Assembly: GCA_002706765.1 (NCBI GenBank)
Contig: PAJV01000013.1
Span: 1 to 64,000, forward strand
Reading direction: 5' to 3'
DNA from: Gimesia sp.
Lineage (GTDB): Bacteria > Planctomycetota > Planctomycetia > Planctomycetales > Planctomycetaceae
DNA length: 64,000 bases
This document shows, piece after piece, positions 1 through 8,746 of the stretch. Each line of letters opens with the position of its first letter. Positions within the stretch are counted from its first letter, which is position 1. The translations under genes and the position numbers were made by a program. The notes beneath the pieces are model-generated. The model worked only from the letters and a program-made list of their open reading frames with translations, was not told where the DNA came from and ran no database searches.

Positions 1-58
1 TTAAACTATCAATGTCCCGACCAGTTCGAGAGAATATACGCTCAACAACTGGCCGCAT
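1..58 (-). CDS. possible start of a downstream gene, cut by the window edge
   Basis: An ATG at 58-56 on the minus strand opens a frame that reads to the window edge without a stop (begins MRPVVERIFSRTGRDIDSL). It overlaps the last 17 nt of the preceding gene, a common form of translational coupling. Only 19 codons are visible, so no function can be given. It could also be the true continuation of the upstream protein if that gene carries a frameshift near its 3' end. Confidence 0.3.
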   Translation of the reverse strand, partial: MRPVVERIFSRTGRDIDSL

Positions 59-959
59 AATTCACTTTTCGGGAGTCCGCCAGTCTTGGGCTATCGCAAG
101 AAGCGTATGTGGCGTCCGACTCTTGTACTGGGTTCTTTTTTACATTCAATATTTTTGAGGTAACTGAACTGTTCTTGTCTGCGTTGAGAGTCCGCAGTAA
201 CTCTGCATATGAAAGATCGTTCAGCTTTTGTTGGTGGTAATAGACAACTCCATTTCCATAATATGCAGGAGAAGCTTGTCGCTTTAATGGAGAGTACGAA
301 TCAGGAAATAATAACGGATCACCATTTGAATTATGAAAGATGTGCAGTATGCCTCCCGAATAGACCCACTCTTTAAAGGCTTCACGCCGCGTTTTCTCCC
401 ATCTGGGAAGGTGATCTAAGAGCATGATCTGTAATGCATCTGTCGCCCCTGTAACGGGAGGATAGAGATCCTCGGGAAATTGCTTGATACCAGGGATGAC
501 AGTACTCAATCTGTCTGGTGCGACCAGTTGTATAATTGACTTATCTGATACCGGGCGGGGAGACAGGAAAGTTTTTGAGTGCTGAATGCCTTTCTGGCTC
601 CAACTGATTCTCCAGTTGGCATTAAAGTCAGAAATATAGGGATAAAACTGGAGCCATTTCTTTTCGAAGGGGGCAACGTATGTGGTTGCCGCAAGGGCGA
701 TATCAATTTGTTGTCCTCGAAAGGATTCCTGGTGAAAAAAGATTTCACCTTCAAACGGTGTGGAATCCGGGTTCTCGACCAGCACAGTGACAGGATTAAT
801 GTGATAAGCAGTAAGGCGATCATTAAATCCCCATCGAATATCATGAAATTCAATGGCTTCGGCAACCTGTTCGCTCGTAACAACGAACACTAGAAGTACG
901 AGTAACCATTTCAAGTATAAGTTAGCTGGAAGCATTTTATGAATTCTAAAATTCTCCAA
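42..959 (-). CDS. exported protein of unknown function at the end of the pseudopilin operon
   Basis: 305 residues. The N-terminus has a hydrophobic segment (about residues 14-35) that looks like a signal peptide or signal anchor, so the rest is probably periplasmic or outside the cell. The middle (about 40-130) is beta-rich, with a phrase like PVTVLVENPDSTPFEG that recalls Ig-like modules; about 165-235 contains LDHLPRWEKTRREAFKEWVYSGGILHIF, resembling glutamine-amidotransferase-like or DUF4159-type folds, which is only an impression. It overlaps the end of the DUF1559 gene (start at 959, that gene ends at 946), so it belongs to the same operon. The last roughly 25 residues look low in order and may be a frameshifted tail. 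Confidence 0.7.
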   Translation of the reverse strand: MENFRIHKMLPANLYLKWLLVLLVFVVTSEQVAEAIEFHDIRWGFNDRLTAYHINPVTVLVENPDSTPFEGEIFFHQESFRGQQIDIALAATTYVAPFEKKWLQFYPYISDFNANWRISWSQKGIQHSKTFLSPRPVSDKSIIQLVAPDRLSTVIPGIKQFPEDLYPPVTGATDALQIMLLDHLPRWEKTRREAFKEWVYSGGILHIFHNSNGDPLLFPDSYSPLKRQASPAYYGNGVVYYHQQKLNDLSYAELLRTLNADKNSSVTSKILNVKKNPVQESDATYASCDSPRLADSRKVNYAASC

Positions 960-1914
960 TCAGATTCGAGTCGTGTCGGTTAGCAAGGTTTTTGAGAATC
1001 AGTTCGTCGGTCAACTGGCTGACATATTTAACTGACCCATCTCCAAAACAAAAGTGGGCTCCACCTGTATGATTGCTTGAGAATCCAGCTGATTTCAGCA
1101 ACGATAAACGCTCTTCCGGGGCTAGCTCTTTTATTACTTTGGGAGACTCATCTGAGAAATCAGGAGATGATTGGGTTTCAAATTCATTCATCTCAGCTAA
1201 ATCGGAGTTCTCTTCAAAGGAATAATGTCCTCTGCCTCCATAGTTAAATCCCAAACCATAGTTCTTGGGTGTAGACATGTTGGAATTGATTTTGCTACCC
1301 ATATTCCTGAGAGTAGAAGATGATCCGGAGGTCCAACTCAAAAAACCACCATCGCTTGCTTCTCCTATAAATATTGTATGTGATCGACCATCCTTTAAAT
1401 CTTTTTCTCGGATACTGCTGTTTAAAAATAAGACGCCATTATTGTTTATGTCTATAGGTGACTCCACGTCATTATGACAGCCAGTATAGTTCCAGGTGTC
1501 ATTTGGATTAGATGGACAATAAAGTCCGGGGATATTGTGATTAGCGATTGTGCGATTTTTTAGATCGTAAACGCCATATTTAAAATCATAATTGATGAAG
1601 GCCGTTTTTTCGTCCAGTTGTGGTAGTATTTGAATCAACCAGCCTACATGATACCCAACAGGTCGATTCAGAATTGGGCCGCTCGAATTAACGGTTCCCG
1701 AAGGAAGAACACGATGTGCCATCTGGTAATTTTGCAAAGCCAGGCCGATTTGTTGAAGATTATTTTTACAAGTCGTTGCCCGTGCTGCTTCTCGAGCCTG
1801 CTGCACTGCGGGTAATAAAAGTGCAATCAGTATCGCGATAACCAGAATGACTGTAAGTAATTCGATCATCACAAAACCAGAATGGTGCCTGAGGCTTTCT
1901 CGAATTAGTTTCAT
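946..1914 (-). CDS. DUF1559 family pseudopilin-like protein (second copy)
   Basis: 322 residues. The N-terminal prepilin segment has FVMIELLTVILVIAILIALLLP with the Glu at +5 expected of type IV pilin-like proteins, followed by the planctomycete DUF1559 hallmark QQAREAARATTCKNNL. The C-terminus carries the GxxHTGGAHFCFGDGSV block (H-x9-DG motif). The residue before the mature Met is Val rather than the usual Gly (SGFVMIELL), so cleavage by a prepilin peptidase is less certain than in its neighbour. It lies 50 nt after the other DUF1559 gene and overlaps the next gene. The family forms secreted or surface-attached beta-rich proteins; exact roles are unknown. Confidence 0.9.
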   Translation of the reverse strand: MKLIRESLRHHSGFVMIELLTVILVIAILIALLLPAVQQAREAARATTCKNNLQQIGLALQNYQMAHRVLPSGTVNSSGPILNRPVGYHVGWLIQILPQLDEKTAFINYDFKYGVYDLKNRTIANHNIPGLYCPSNPNDTWNYTGCHNDVESPIDINNNGVLFLNSSIREKDLKDGRSHTIFIGEASDGGFLSWTSGSSSTLRNMGSKINSNMSTPKNYGLGFNYGGRGHYSFEENSDLAEMNEFETQSSPDFSDESPKVIKELAPEERLSLLKSAGFSSNHTGGAHFCFGDGSVKYVSQLTDELILKNLANRHDSNLIGEF

Positions 1915-1964
1915 GGTGCAACAATTTTACAGAAGAATAGAAATACGTGTGACATTTCAATCAG

Positions 1965-2873
1965 TTAAAATTCTGAGAGGAGCTGGCCATCGTGCCGATT
2001 AGCCAAGGCTTCATAGACAGACTGATTGATATTTTCGCTTAAAAATCGAATAGCACCATCACCGATACCAAAATGGCTCCCTCCTGTATGGTAACTCGAA
2101 AAACCGCCTACAAATGATTTTTTATTGCTGGTATTGGTGACTGGAGTATCAGAATCAGTTCTTTCATCCTCTGGCGTGAAGCGTCTTTCATATGCGTCCT
2201 GTCCGGTAAATATCTTTCCGTCATCTGAATTAATCCGAGTGCCGGAATTACGGAGTGTGGAGCGTGTTCCCGAGACCCATCCCAGTTGATTTCCTTCGAT
2301 AAATTCACCGACAAAAAGAGTTTTCGAGCAACCATCCAGAATGTCGTCATAACTGACACTGCTGTTTAGAAAAAGGACTCCATTAGTATCTTCACTGATC
2401 GATGCTTCGATATCGTTTTGTACTCCGGCATAACTATGACCCTGATTCGGATTTGATGGACAATGTAAAGTAGCAATACGATAATTGGCAACTTCCTTGT
2501 TTGCGGGGTCATAAACACCTCTATCAAAGTCATATTTATTGAAGGCGGTTCGCTCATCCAGATAGGGTAAAATCTGCAAAAGCCAACTGACATGATAACC
2601 TTTCGGTTCATTGAGGATAGGACCGGTGGGATTGACCGAGCCTGGTGGAAATACATTGTGGGCCATCTCATAATTTTGCAACGCCACATTGAGTTGGAGC
2701 AACTTGTTCTTGCAGGATGATCTACGTGCTGCTTCTCGTGCCTGTTGAACAGCTGGTAGCAGCAGGGCGATTAGTATGGCTATGATTGCGATCACTACCA
2801 GTAATTCGATTAAGGTAAAACCTCCACGAATTCTCCGCTCATAACCAGAATTAGATGATGCCAGGTGTTTCAT
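1965..2873 (-). CDS. DUF1559 family pseudopilin-like protein (first copy)
   Basis: 302 residues. It has a classical prepilin leader: GGFTLIELLVVIAIIAILIALLLP, with Gly-Phe at the cleavage site and Glu5, followed by AVQQAREAARRSSCKNKLLQ. The C-terminal SYHTGGSHFGIGDGAIRF is the H-x9-DG motif of DUF1559. It aligns throughout with the next gene in the operon (GxHVSWLLQILPYLDE versus GYHVGWLIQILPQLDE; TLHCPSNPN versus GLYCPSNPN), so the two are tandem duplicates. It probably assembles with, or is exported by, the type II secretion-like machinery encoded upstream. Confidence 0.93.
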   Translation of the reverse strand: MKHLASSNSGYERRIRGGFTLIELLVVIAIIAILIALLLPAVQQAREAARRSSCKNKLLQLNVALQNYEMAHNVFPPGSVNPTGPILNEPKGYHVSWLLQILPYLDERTAFNKYDFDRGVYDPANKEVANYRIATLHCPSNPNQGHSYAGVQNDIEASISEDTNGVLFLNSSVSYDDILDGCSKTLFVGEFIEGNQLGWVSGTRSTLRNSGTRINSDDGKIFTGQDAYERRFTPEDERTDSDTPVTNTSNKKSFVGGFSSYHTGGSHFGIGDGAIRFLSENINQSVYEALANRHDGQLLSEF

Positions 2874-2934
2874 AACAATTCCTTCAGTTTAGCTTGTCTT
2901 TAGAGAAGGAGAATAAATTCTCAATAATTGAATT

Positions 2935-3372
2935 TTAAAGCTGGACTGGCCATTCATGAATGACGCGAACCCGTTTGCTTTCGTCTGCCGGATAGCTTGC
3001 TTTGGTTCGAACTAAAATGGTACTTTGATTTTGTTCAGAATTTCTCTCAATTTCGATAATCACCTCTCCAGGATATACCCCACCCATTTCCTCTGACGAG
3101 ATCTGCCAGACCTCACCAGAATAATCCATGTTTTCTTTAAGTCTTCTAACAGTGCGTTGGACAGCAGCTTCGCCAAGCCAGGTTGCCTGTAGATGGAATT
3201 GCGATTTTTTTAATTGATTGATTTCAAGTGAGGTCTGCTTTAACAATTCACCGACGACAGCCAATGCAAGAATCAGGCAGACTAACGGGATTATGATAAC
3301 GGCGCCCTTACGGGAACCGGGTATGAGATTGTGGTTCTGAGAGAATGAAGAATCGAGATCGATTAATTTCAT
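2935..3372 (-). CDS. PilX/GspK-like minor pseudopilin-type protein
   Basis: 145 residues. One hydrophobic helix (about 24-44: AVIIIPLVCLILALAVVGEL) is preceded by basic residues and followed by a helix LKQTSLEINQLKKSQFHLQATWLGEAAVQ, the layout of PilX-N or GspK-like proteins, whose helix carries contacts such as QAxWLxEAAVxR. The C-terminal part is a short beta-rich domain (VIIEIERNSEQNQSTILVRTKASYPADESKRVRVIHEW). It sits between the two minor pseudopilin genes and the DUF1559 pair. I infer that it is a minor component of the pseudopilus; the length is shorter than a typical GspK. Confidence 0.7.
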   Translation of the reverse strand: MKLIDLDSSFSQNHNLIPGSRKGAVIIIPLVCLILALAVVGELLKQTSLEINQLKKSQFHLQATWLGEAAVQRTVRRLKENMDYSGEVWQISSEEMGGVYPGEVIIEIERNSEQNQSTILVRTKASYPADESKRVRVIHEWPVQL

Positions 3373-3386
3373 AACTCACCTAAAGC

Positions 3387-3974
3387 TTATTGCTCTTTAT
3401 TTATTACATAAGAATATTTCCGGTTAATCACTGCATCAAACTGGAGTGTACTATACGGCATTTTGACCGTCTCATTTTCATGAGAATTATCAGTTGTCAT
3501 TTTTAACTGCAGGGAAGCAATCTGGCGCTGGTTGATATTTTCAATGCGAAAATGAAGTTGCCCTTCTGAAATCGGATATTCATTCCGTGAAATTAACTTA
3601 TCAGAAATTATTTGTTCGCGGCTGATAAAATTTCCATAGCTGTTTTCGCCAGCTGAGTAAATTATGAAACGGTCAACCCCTATATCTAACTTCAGTTTTT
3701 GTCGTTGTTGTTTCTTTTCCGATATGAGTGATGCCCTTCTGGCAGAGGCGATGTCTTGTCGAAACTGCTTCGATAATCTCTGGATGTTAAATGATTTATG
3801 GATGCGGTCTGTTCCTTGTAACTCTACTCGCATCAGAAATGCCAGCATGGTTACTCCCACAGTAAAAATGACCGAGATTAACGAAATCATTACCAGCATT
3901 TCAATCAGGGATACACCATGAGGCGCTGATCGAATAAACTGAATTCTGCAATGATTAACCTGCAGGCGATTCAT
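3387..3974 (-). CDS. GspJ-like prepilin-type protein
   Basis: 195 residues. The prepilin motif HGVSLIEMLVMISLISVIFTVG lies after a 19-residue leader; Glu is at +5 of the mature chain and Gly-Val at the cleavage site. Then comes a long amphipathic helix (RIHKSFNIQRLSKQFRQDIASARRASL), as in GspJ-type minor pseudopilins, and a beta-rich C-terminus. It overlaps the next upstream gene by 4 nt (its ATG begins inside the stop of that gene), which supports the start and co-translation. The assignment to the GspJ type rests on gene order and helix pattern only. Confidence 0.8.
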   Translation of the reverse strand: MNRLQVNHCRIQFIRSAPHGVSLIEMLVMISLISVIFTVGVTMLAFLMRVELQGTDRIHKSFNIQRLSKQFRQDIASARRASLISEKKQQRQKLKLDIGVDRFIIYSAGENSYGNFISREQIISDKLISRNEYPISEGQLHFRIENINQRQIASLQLKMTTDNSHENETVKMPYSTLQFDAVINRKYSYVINKEQ

Positions 3975-4423
3975 GTTTTATCCTCCAGATTATAAAACCA
4001 GATCGAGAGTGAAACAGGATCTACAATTTCTCCATATGGATTTTGCCACGTCAGTTGGATAATCAGTTGTTTTATCGCAGGTAACTTAGGGTTTTCTATC
4101 AGGTTGAAGGCGAGTTTTGGCTCTTTTAAAGATAGTTCTTTCGTTACTTCTTCCTGGTATGAATCCAGTCTTTGGGAAGTAAGGCTGTTCCAAGTTTCTT
4201 CTGCTTTCAATCGTTCTGACAGATTGGTCAGGGTTGTCGTTGCAATAAAGCGCTCGTTGAGGGACTTTCTCTGAAGATTGACGACACGTAAAGTCGGTAT
4301 TGTTATGGAGACAGCTGTGCTGACCAGGATTAATGAGATAAATGCTTCAAAGATGGTAAATCCTGACCGTTTATTCCATTCTGAATTATTCTGATGTTTG
4401 TATATCATGGAATCTAATTTCAA
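3971..4423 (-). CDS. GspI-like prepilin-type protein
   Basis: 150 residues. The leader ends at SGFTIFEAFISLILVSTAVSITIPTL, where Gly-Phe is the predicted cleavage site and Glu at +5 is kept. A helix follows (NLQRKSLNERFIATTTLTNLSERL), then a short strand-rich region ending in QNPYGEIVDPVSLSIWFYNLED. It overlaps the GspF-like gene before it by 4 nt and the GspJ-like gene after it by 4 nt. Size and position fit a minor pseudopilin of the GspI type. Confidence 0.8.
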   Translation of the reverse strand: MKLDSMIYKHQNNSEWNKRSGFTIFEAFISLILVSTAVSITIPTLRVVNLQRKSLNERFIATTTLTNLSERLKAEETWNSLTSQRLDSYQEEVTKELSLKEPKLAFNLIENPKLPAIKQLIIQLTWQNPYGEIVDPVSLSIWFYNLEDKT

Positions 4424-5943
4424 CTGAGATCAAATATTAAATGAATCATGGGGATAAACAATGCAATGACAAACAGTCCCACGACGACTCCCAGAAAACA
4501 GACAACAACTGGTTTTAAGAGATCTGCCAGTACCTTCAGTTTTCTGGTTCTGCGTTGTTCTATCGTGAATGCCAGTGACCTCAATACTTCGGGCAGGTTG
4601 CCAACACGCTCAGCTGTGTCACAAAGTGCCGCTTCAGAACGGGAAATGATTTTAGCATTCTGTAGAGACTTCCAGAGGTTTTCACCTTGATTAACACTGG
4701 TTTCTACAAGCCGCGATCTTATTTTAACATCTGACCAAAGGTGGTATTGAGAAGCGGAACTTAATGCGACCTGAGGCTGTTGTTGTGCCGAAATGGATTG
4801 GGCTATTTGCCTCAGGCAATCAGGTGTATTTAAACGCGGGAACCAGCCTGTGAAGTGAGGCACTCGTAGATTTGACCACCCGTAATAATTCCCAATGTGT
4901 ATCAGAATTAATAATGTAAACGGGACTGAAAAGACTGGTAAGAACAGAAAAAAATTGGCAATGATAAATTCACTAAGATTAATCACCGTAAGAGTCATGG
5001 GAGGGAGTTCGGTGCCGAAATCCATGAATATCTTTTTAAACTTGGGGATGATCCAGTACATGATAAAACCTGCAACTGAAAACAGGATCGTTCCAATGAC
5101 GGTCACATAGACCGCAAGATAGGTACCGCTTGGATTCCCTGATTCGTTCTTCAGGTATTTTGAAGACTGCACGGCAGCATCGCGGAGCGCTATACCCAGA
5201 GTATTGCTTTCTTCTCCAATACGAATTGCTACGACAGCTGATTGAGGGACGAGTCCTGGAGTATCAGAGAGGGCGGTTGAAAGAGAGATGCCTGAATACA
5301 TTCGACTACTGAGTAATTCAATTTTAGTTCGATACTTTCGTGTTTGCGTTTCTGCATAGGCATCAAGTTCAGGACCCAGTGGAATATTTTTTTCAACACA
5401 TAATGTTAATAACCAGAGTAATTCAGATTCATTAGCCCGTTTGTTTAATGAAAATATATTGATGAGAGAACTGAGCACTAAGCATGCCAGTAGTAATGGT
5501 AAAAATGATACTAATATGGGCAGGAAGATGAGTGAGGGGAGTCCCACCAGTATCCAGCCGAAAATCCGTATTGATTGAATTTTCATCTGCAATCGTTCGG
5601 GCAGGTCGTATTCCTCCCCCTGATTCAGAGCGGAAGCTACTTGAATACACTGAAGTTCCTGAAAGATGGTAACAAGATAGAGAATCAGGCTGGGGATAAC
5701 CAGAAGTAAAGCACCCAGGGATGACTGTTTGTTGAATAGGATAACAATAATGCTGAGACCAGTTAAACCAAATCCGCAGAGCATCAGGAAAAACGAAAAC
5801 AGAATCCAGCAGACTTTAATCAGTGGGTTAACGCCTTGGTGACCAAAGTCTTTTATTCTGCGAGCCAGCAGAATTGAGGAGACTCCTGCGATCGGAAAAT
5901 AGGCAAAAAATGCCAGACAGAATATAAGACCAAGTGATTCCAC
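4420..5943 (-). CDS. type II secretion system F family protein (third copy)
   Basis: 507 residues, polytopic. The first 180 residues hold several extra membrane segments (about 1-25, 38-95, 130-165), unlike standard GspF. A first T2SSF domain follows (SELLWLLTLCVEKNIPLGPELDAYAE ... LSTALSDTPGLVPQSAVVAIRIGEES) with the characteristic short helix and two membrane helices (IGTILFSVAGFIMYWIIPKF). A second half-repeat is near 400-507 (LVETSVNQGENLWKSLQNAKIISRSEAALCDTAERVGNLPEVLRSLA). GspF/PilC proteins form the inner-membrane platform onto which pilins are assembled. The extra N-terminal membrane block is unusual. Confidence 0.85.
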   Translation of the reverse strand: MESLGLIFCLAFFAYFPIAGVSSILLARRIKDFGHQGVNPLIKVCWILFSFFLMLCGFGLTGLSIIVILFNKQSSLGALLLVIPSLILYLVTIFQELQCIQVASALNQGEEYDLPERLQMKIQSIRIFGWILVGLPSLIFLPILVSFLPLLLACLVLSSLINIFSLNKRANESELLWLLTLCVEKNIPLGPELDAYAETQTRKYRTKIELLSSRMYSGISLSTALSDTPGLVPQSAVVAIRIGEESNTLGIALRDAAVQSSKYLKNESGNPSGTYLAVYVTVIGTILFSVAGFIMYWIIPKFKKIFMDFGTELPPMTLTVINLSEFIIANFFLFLPVFSVPFTLLILIHIGNYYGWSNLRVPHFTGWFPRLNTPDCLRQIAQSISAQQQPQVALSSASQYHLWSDVKIRSRLVETSVNQGENLWKSLQNAKIISRSEAALCDTAERVGNLPEVLRSLAFTIEQRRTRKLKVLADLLKPVVVCFLGVVVGLFVIALFIPMIHLIFDLS

Positions 5944-5973
5944 TGACGATTTAACTTTCTAGTAATCTGGTGA

Positions 5974-7236
5974 TTACGAGAGATCATTGAGGAGCTTTAT
6001 GAGCGGTAAGTAAATTGCCCCGATTGGGAATGTAATAATAATTAAGATTCCAGCTAATATGATTGGCTGTAGAGCAAATACCAGAGAGCCGGTTTTCATA
6101 TTTGCTTTGGCCTGGAAAATATTGCTGCTGGCTCGTAAAGAATCGATAAATATGTCTGGACGATCTTGCCAGCGAAAAATATGGATAAAGCTTTTTGAGA
6201 ACTGAGGAATTCCAGAAGAGGTTTCTGAGAGACTTAAGCCTTCTTTCATTCTACTTTTCAGTACTTGGCAACCCGCGATCAGATTGGGGTCGTTAGTTGT
6301 CTTTGCAGACAGTTCGATGGCATCAGGAAGATATATTTTTGCTTCAGTCATAGTGGCCAGCATACGACAGAATTGAGCATAAGAGGTATTGCTGAGAATA
6401 CCACCAAATACAGGGATCTTATTAATCAGCCGTCTACGAACAGGCTGTAATTTAAATAAATCGAAACCGAACCAGAAAGCCACTGATAACAGTAGAAACC
6501 AACCCAGAATTTGGAGACCATGTTCAGAAAGTAGATCTGAAATTTGAAAGGCTAGAACTGTCAGGCTGGGTAATTCAGTGCCAAATCCCTCAAATATCGA
6601 TTCGAAGCTGGCAACTACTGTAACCATCAAAAAATAAAGCAGCAGAAAAGAGGCCGCAATAAGCACTCCAGAATAAAAGAGAGAAATTTGAATTTTGTGA
6701 CGAGATTGCGCGAGACACCTTTGGCTTTCGATATAATCTTCGATGATCGATTCCAGGTGTGCGGTTTGAGCTCCCGCCAGAATAATTGATTCCAGATGAT
6801 GTGGTATTGAATTCAAGTTTCGACCTAAGCTGTCTTCGGGGGGCATGCCTTGTTCCAGATCATTTGCAATATTCTGGAAGATGCGAGACAGCTTCCGAGA
6901 ACTGGTTTCTTCAGCCAGTGTCAGAAAGCTGGCTGACAGCGGAATTCCATGGATTTCCGGTTGAGAAAAATTCGGTAAATCGCTTACATATTCTGAGTCC
7001 GAATACCAGGCAGCCTTTCCAAAGTCAGAAAGCTGCACACATTCAAAATTTTCTATTTCAAGACGCTCCGATTTTCCGGCATCGATGTCGCTCTCGGATA
7101 ATAACAGGTCAACTCGCAGGATTTTTAAACCTTGCTCCATCAGTTTGATTCGAGCAGATTCATCACTTGCTGCTTCAATAATTCCTTGCAGTTCCTGCCC
7201 CTCTTTATTCAGACAGCTATATGAATAGCGACTCAT
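5974..7236 (-). CDS. type II secretion system F family protein (second copy)
   Basis: 420 residues. The N-terminus is a small soluble domain (YSCLNKEGQELQGIIEAASDESARIKLMEQGLKILRVDLLL) typical of GspF/PilC. Two T2SSF domains follow: LTLAEETSSRKLSRIFQNIANDLEQGMPPEDSLG and FCRMLATMTEAKIYLPDAIELSAKT, each ended by membrane helices near residues 190-215 and 395-415. Close to the usual length of about 400, so this is the most canonical of the three F-like proteins here. Its start codon overlaps the stop of the previous gene at 7236, indicating coupling. Confidence 0.92.
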   Translation of the reverse strand: MSRYSYSCLNKEGQELQGIIEAASDESARIKLMEQGLKILRVDLLLSESDIDAGKSERLEIENFECVQLSDFGKAAWYSDSEYVSDLPNFSQPEIHGIPLSASFLTLAEETSSRKLSRIFQNIANDLEQGMPPEDSLGRNLNSIPHHLESIILAGAQTAHLESIIEDYIESQRCLAQSRHKIQISLFYSGVLIAASFLLLYFLMVTVVASFESIFEGFGTELPSLTVLAFQISDLLSEHGLQILGWFLLLSVAFWFGFDLFKLQPVRRRLINKIPVFGGILSNTSYAQFCRMLATMTEAKIYLPDAIELSAKTTNDPNLIAGCQVLKSRMKEGLSLSETSSGIPQFSKSFIHIFRWQDRPDIFIDSLRASSNIFQAKANMKTGSLVFALQPIILAGILIIITFPIGAIYLPLIKLLNDLS

Positions 7237-8318
7237 TATAATGTGGGACTCCCTAGCATTTTTAATAACTCAATAAAAGGAAGAAAAACGATAATGGCGT
7301 AACTGGCGGTGATACCACCAGCCACTATGACGAGTAATGAGATCGGAAGAATACGTTTCACCCAATCGATGCGATTTGAAACTCGCGATTGATAAACGCG
7401 TGAAATTTCAGAAAAAATTCTAACGAGATGGTTTTGATGCGCATCCTTTATCAACATCTTTTTTATATAAGATGGAAAATATTCACTGTTTTGAATTCCA
7501 TCTGGTAATGAAGAACCGCTTTTCAACTTTTTAGAGAGTAATTCGGATTCTGAAATCAGTTTCGAATTTCCGGTAGAGCCAGCCGCCAGCACCAGCGCTT
7601 CATGTAATGGAACATGATAGGAAAGCAGGATGCTGATCATTTTTGTAAAAGTCGAAAAATTCATTTCCGAGATCAATTTTTGATATCCTGGTATCCAACC
7701 ATAGGCAACTGTGGTAAATACACCCTTGTAGAAAGAAGTGTTTTTCTCTCTTGTAAGGAGGAAAGAGAAACGGCTTGCTTTCCAACTGATGATCAAGGAC
7801 AGAAATATTACTGGTACAATCAGAAACCAGCCCTGATAGAAATAAAAGAACTTCGCGACTAAATCCATTAACCGCGTATTGGGGACTTCGAACATTTTGT
7901 GAATCTCAAGCAGTTCCGGAAATATGATAAAGCAGGCGAATAGTGAAAGAAAAAAAGCCATGACCAGCACAATGCCAGGATATATCAATGCTATACTGAT
8001 TTCCTGACGCAGTTCCATCCTTGATCGTGCAAATGCGGTATAAGCCGACAGTGCTTCCGGCAGTTTTCCCATTCGTATGGCTGATTTCAGCAGAGATATA
8101 TACGAATGGGGTAGATCATTCGCCCCTGGCTCAATGGCTTCTTCCAGAGAAAAACCTTCTTCTATTCTAAGAGCCAGCTGTTCCGTGAATCGTTTTGAAT
8201 CTTTATTTAAATGTTTGGCTGCGTTTCGCAGTCCTTGATCAAGGGGGATCCCTGCGCGAATCATCGCGATCAGTTCATCGTTTAAATCTACCAGATTAGC
8301 GATCGATATTTCCGGCAT
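7236..8318 (-). CDS. type II secretion system F family protein (first copy)
   Basis: 360 residues; first visible gene of the minus-strand secretion operon. Two T2SSF domains: LNDELIAMIRAGIPLDQGLRNAAKHLN and FTKMISILLSYHVPLHEALVLAAGSTG, each followed by hydrophobic helices (about 105-135, 160-180, 325-350). It lacks the N-terminal soluble segment seen in the second copy, so it is somewhat shorter than canonical GspF. The ATPase (GspE/PilB) that normally partners these proteins is not in the window. asnS is transcribed divergently from 8747, so the promoter should lie between 8319 and about 8500. Confidence 0.9.
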   Translation of the reverse strand: MPEISIANLVDLNDELIAMIRAGIPLDQGLRNAAKHLNKDSKRFTEQLALRIEEGFSLEEAIEPGANDLPHSYISLLKSAIRMGKLPEALSAYTAFARSRMELRQEISIALIYPGIVLVMAFFLSLFACFIIFPELLEIHKMFEVPNTRLMDLVAKFFYFYQGWFLIVPVIFLSLIISWKASRFSFLLTREKNTSFYKGVFTTVAYGWIPGYQKLISEMNFSTFTKMISILLSYHVPLHEALVLAAGSTGNSKLISESELLSKKLKSGSSLPDGIQNSEYFPSYIKKMLIKDAHQNHLVRIFSEISRVYQSRVSNRIDWVKRILPISLLVIVAGGITASYAIIVFLPFIELLKMLGSPTL

Positions 8319-8746
8319 CTCTTATAATCAGACTTAAAATTGAGGTTCGGTTTTTAAATTTCGGGCGGGCCTGTGGCCGGATGTTCATTCTGCTCCTTCT
8401 GATAATATTTTGCTACATGTTTCTTGAAAAAATATTCCGATGTGAAAGCCAGTCGATTGAAACTCATTGAATTCTGCTACTGATTAATAGATCCCGAGTG
8501 GAACAGATTTTGTTTAAAATTCATCTCACTCCTTCGGGAATAACAGGATCAGTGGCAGCAACTGATATATCAGTATGTCCTTATCCCAGGTCTCCTGCCA
8601 TGATCTCTTCAGAATTACAGTTTACAGAATCCAGAATGCAAATTAAAAAGGGATGCAGAAAGCAGAGTAAGTATTGCATGTGCTTAAACTCTTGGTGTAA
8701 AAGCGATTTAAAAGAAAATAATTCAATTCTGGAAAGTGTCACTTCA

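Noticed and set aside
506-893. Frames opposite the first gene
   Set aside because: Shadow frames of the real 42-959 gene without family features.
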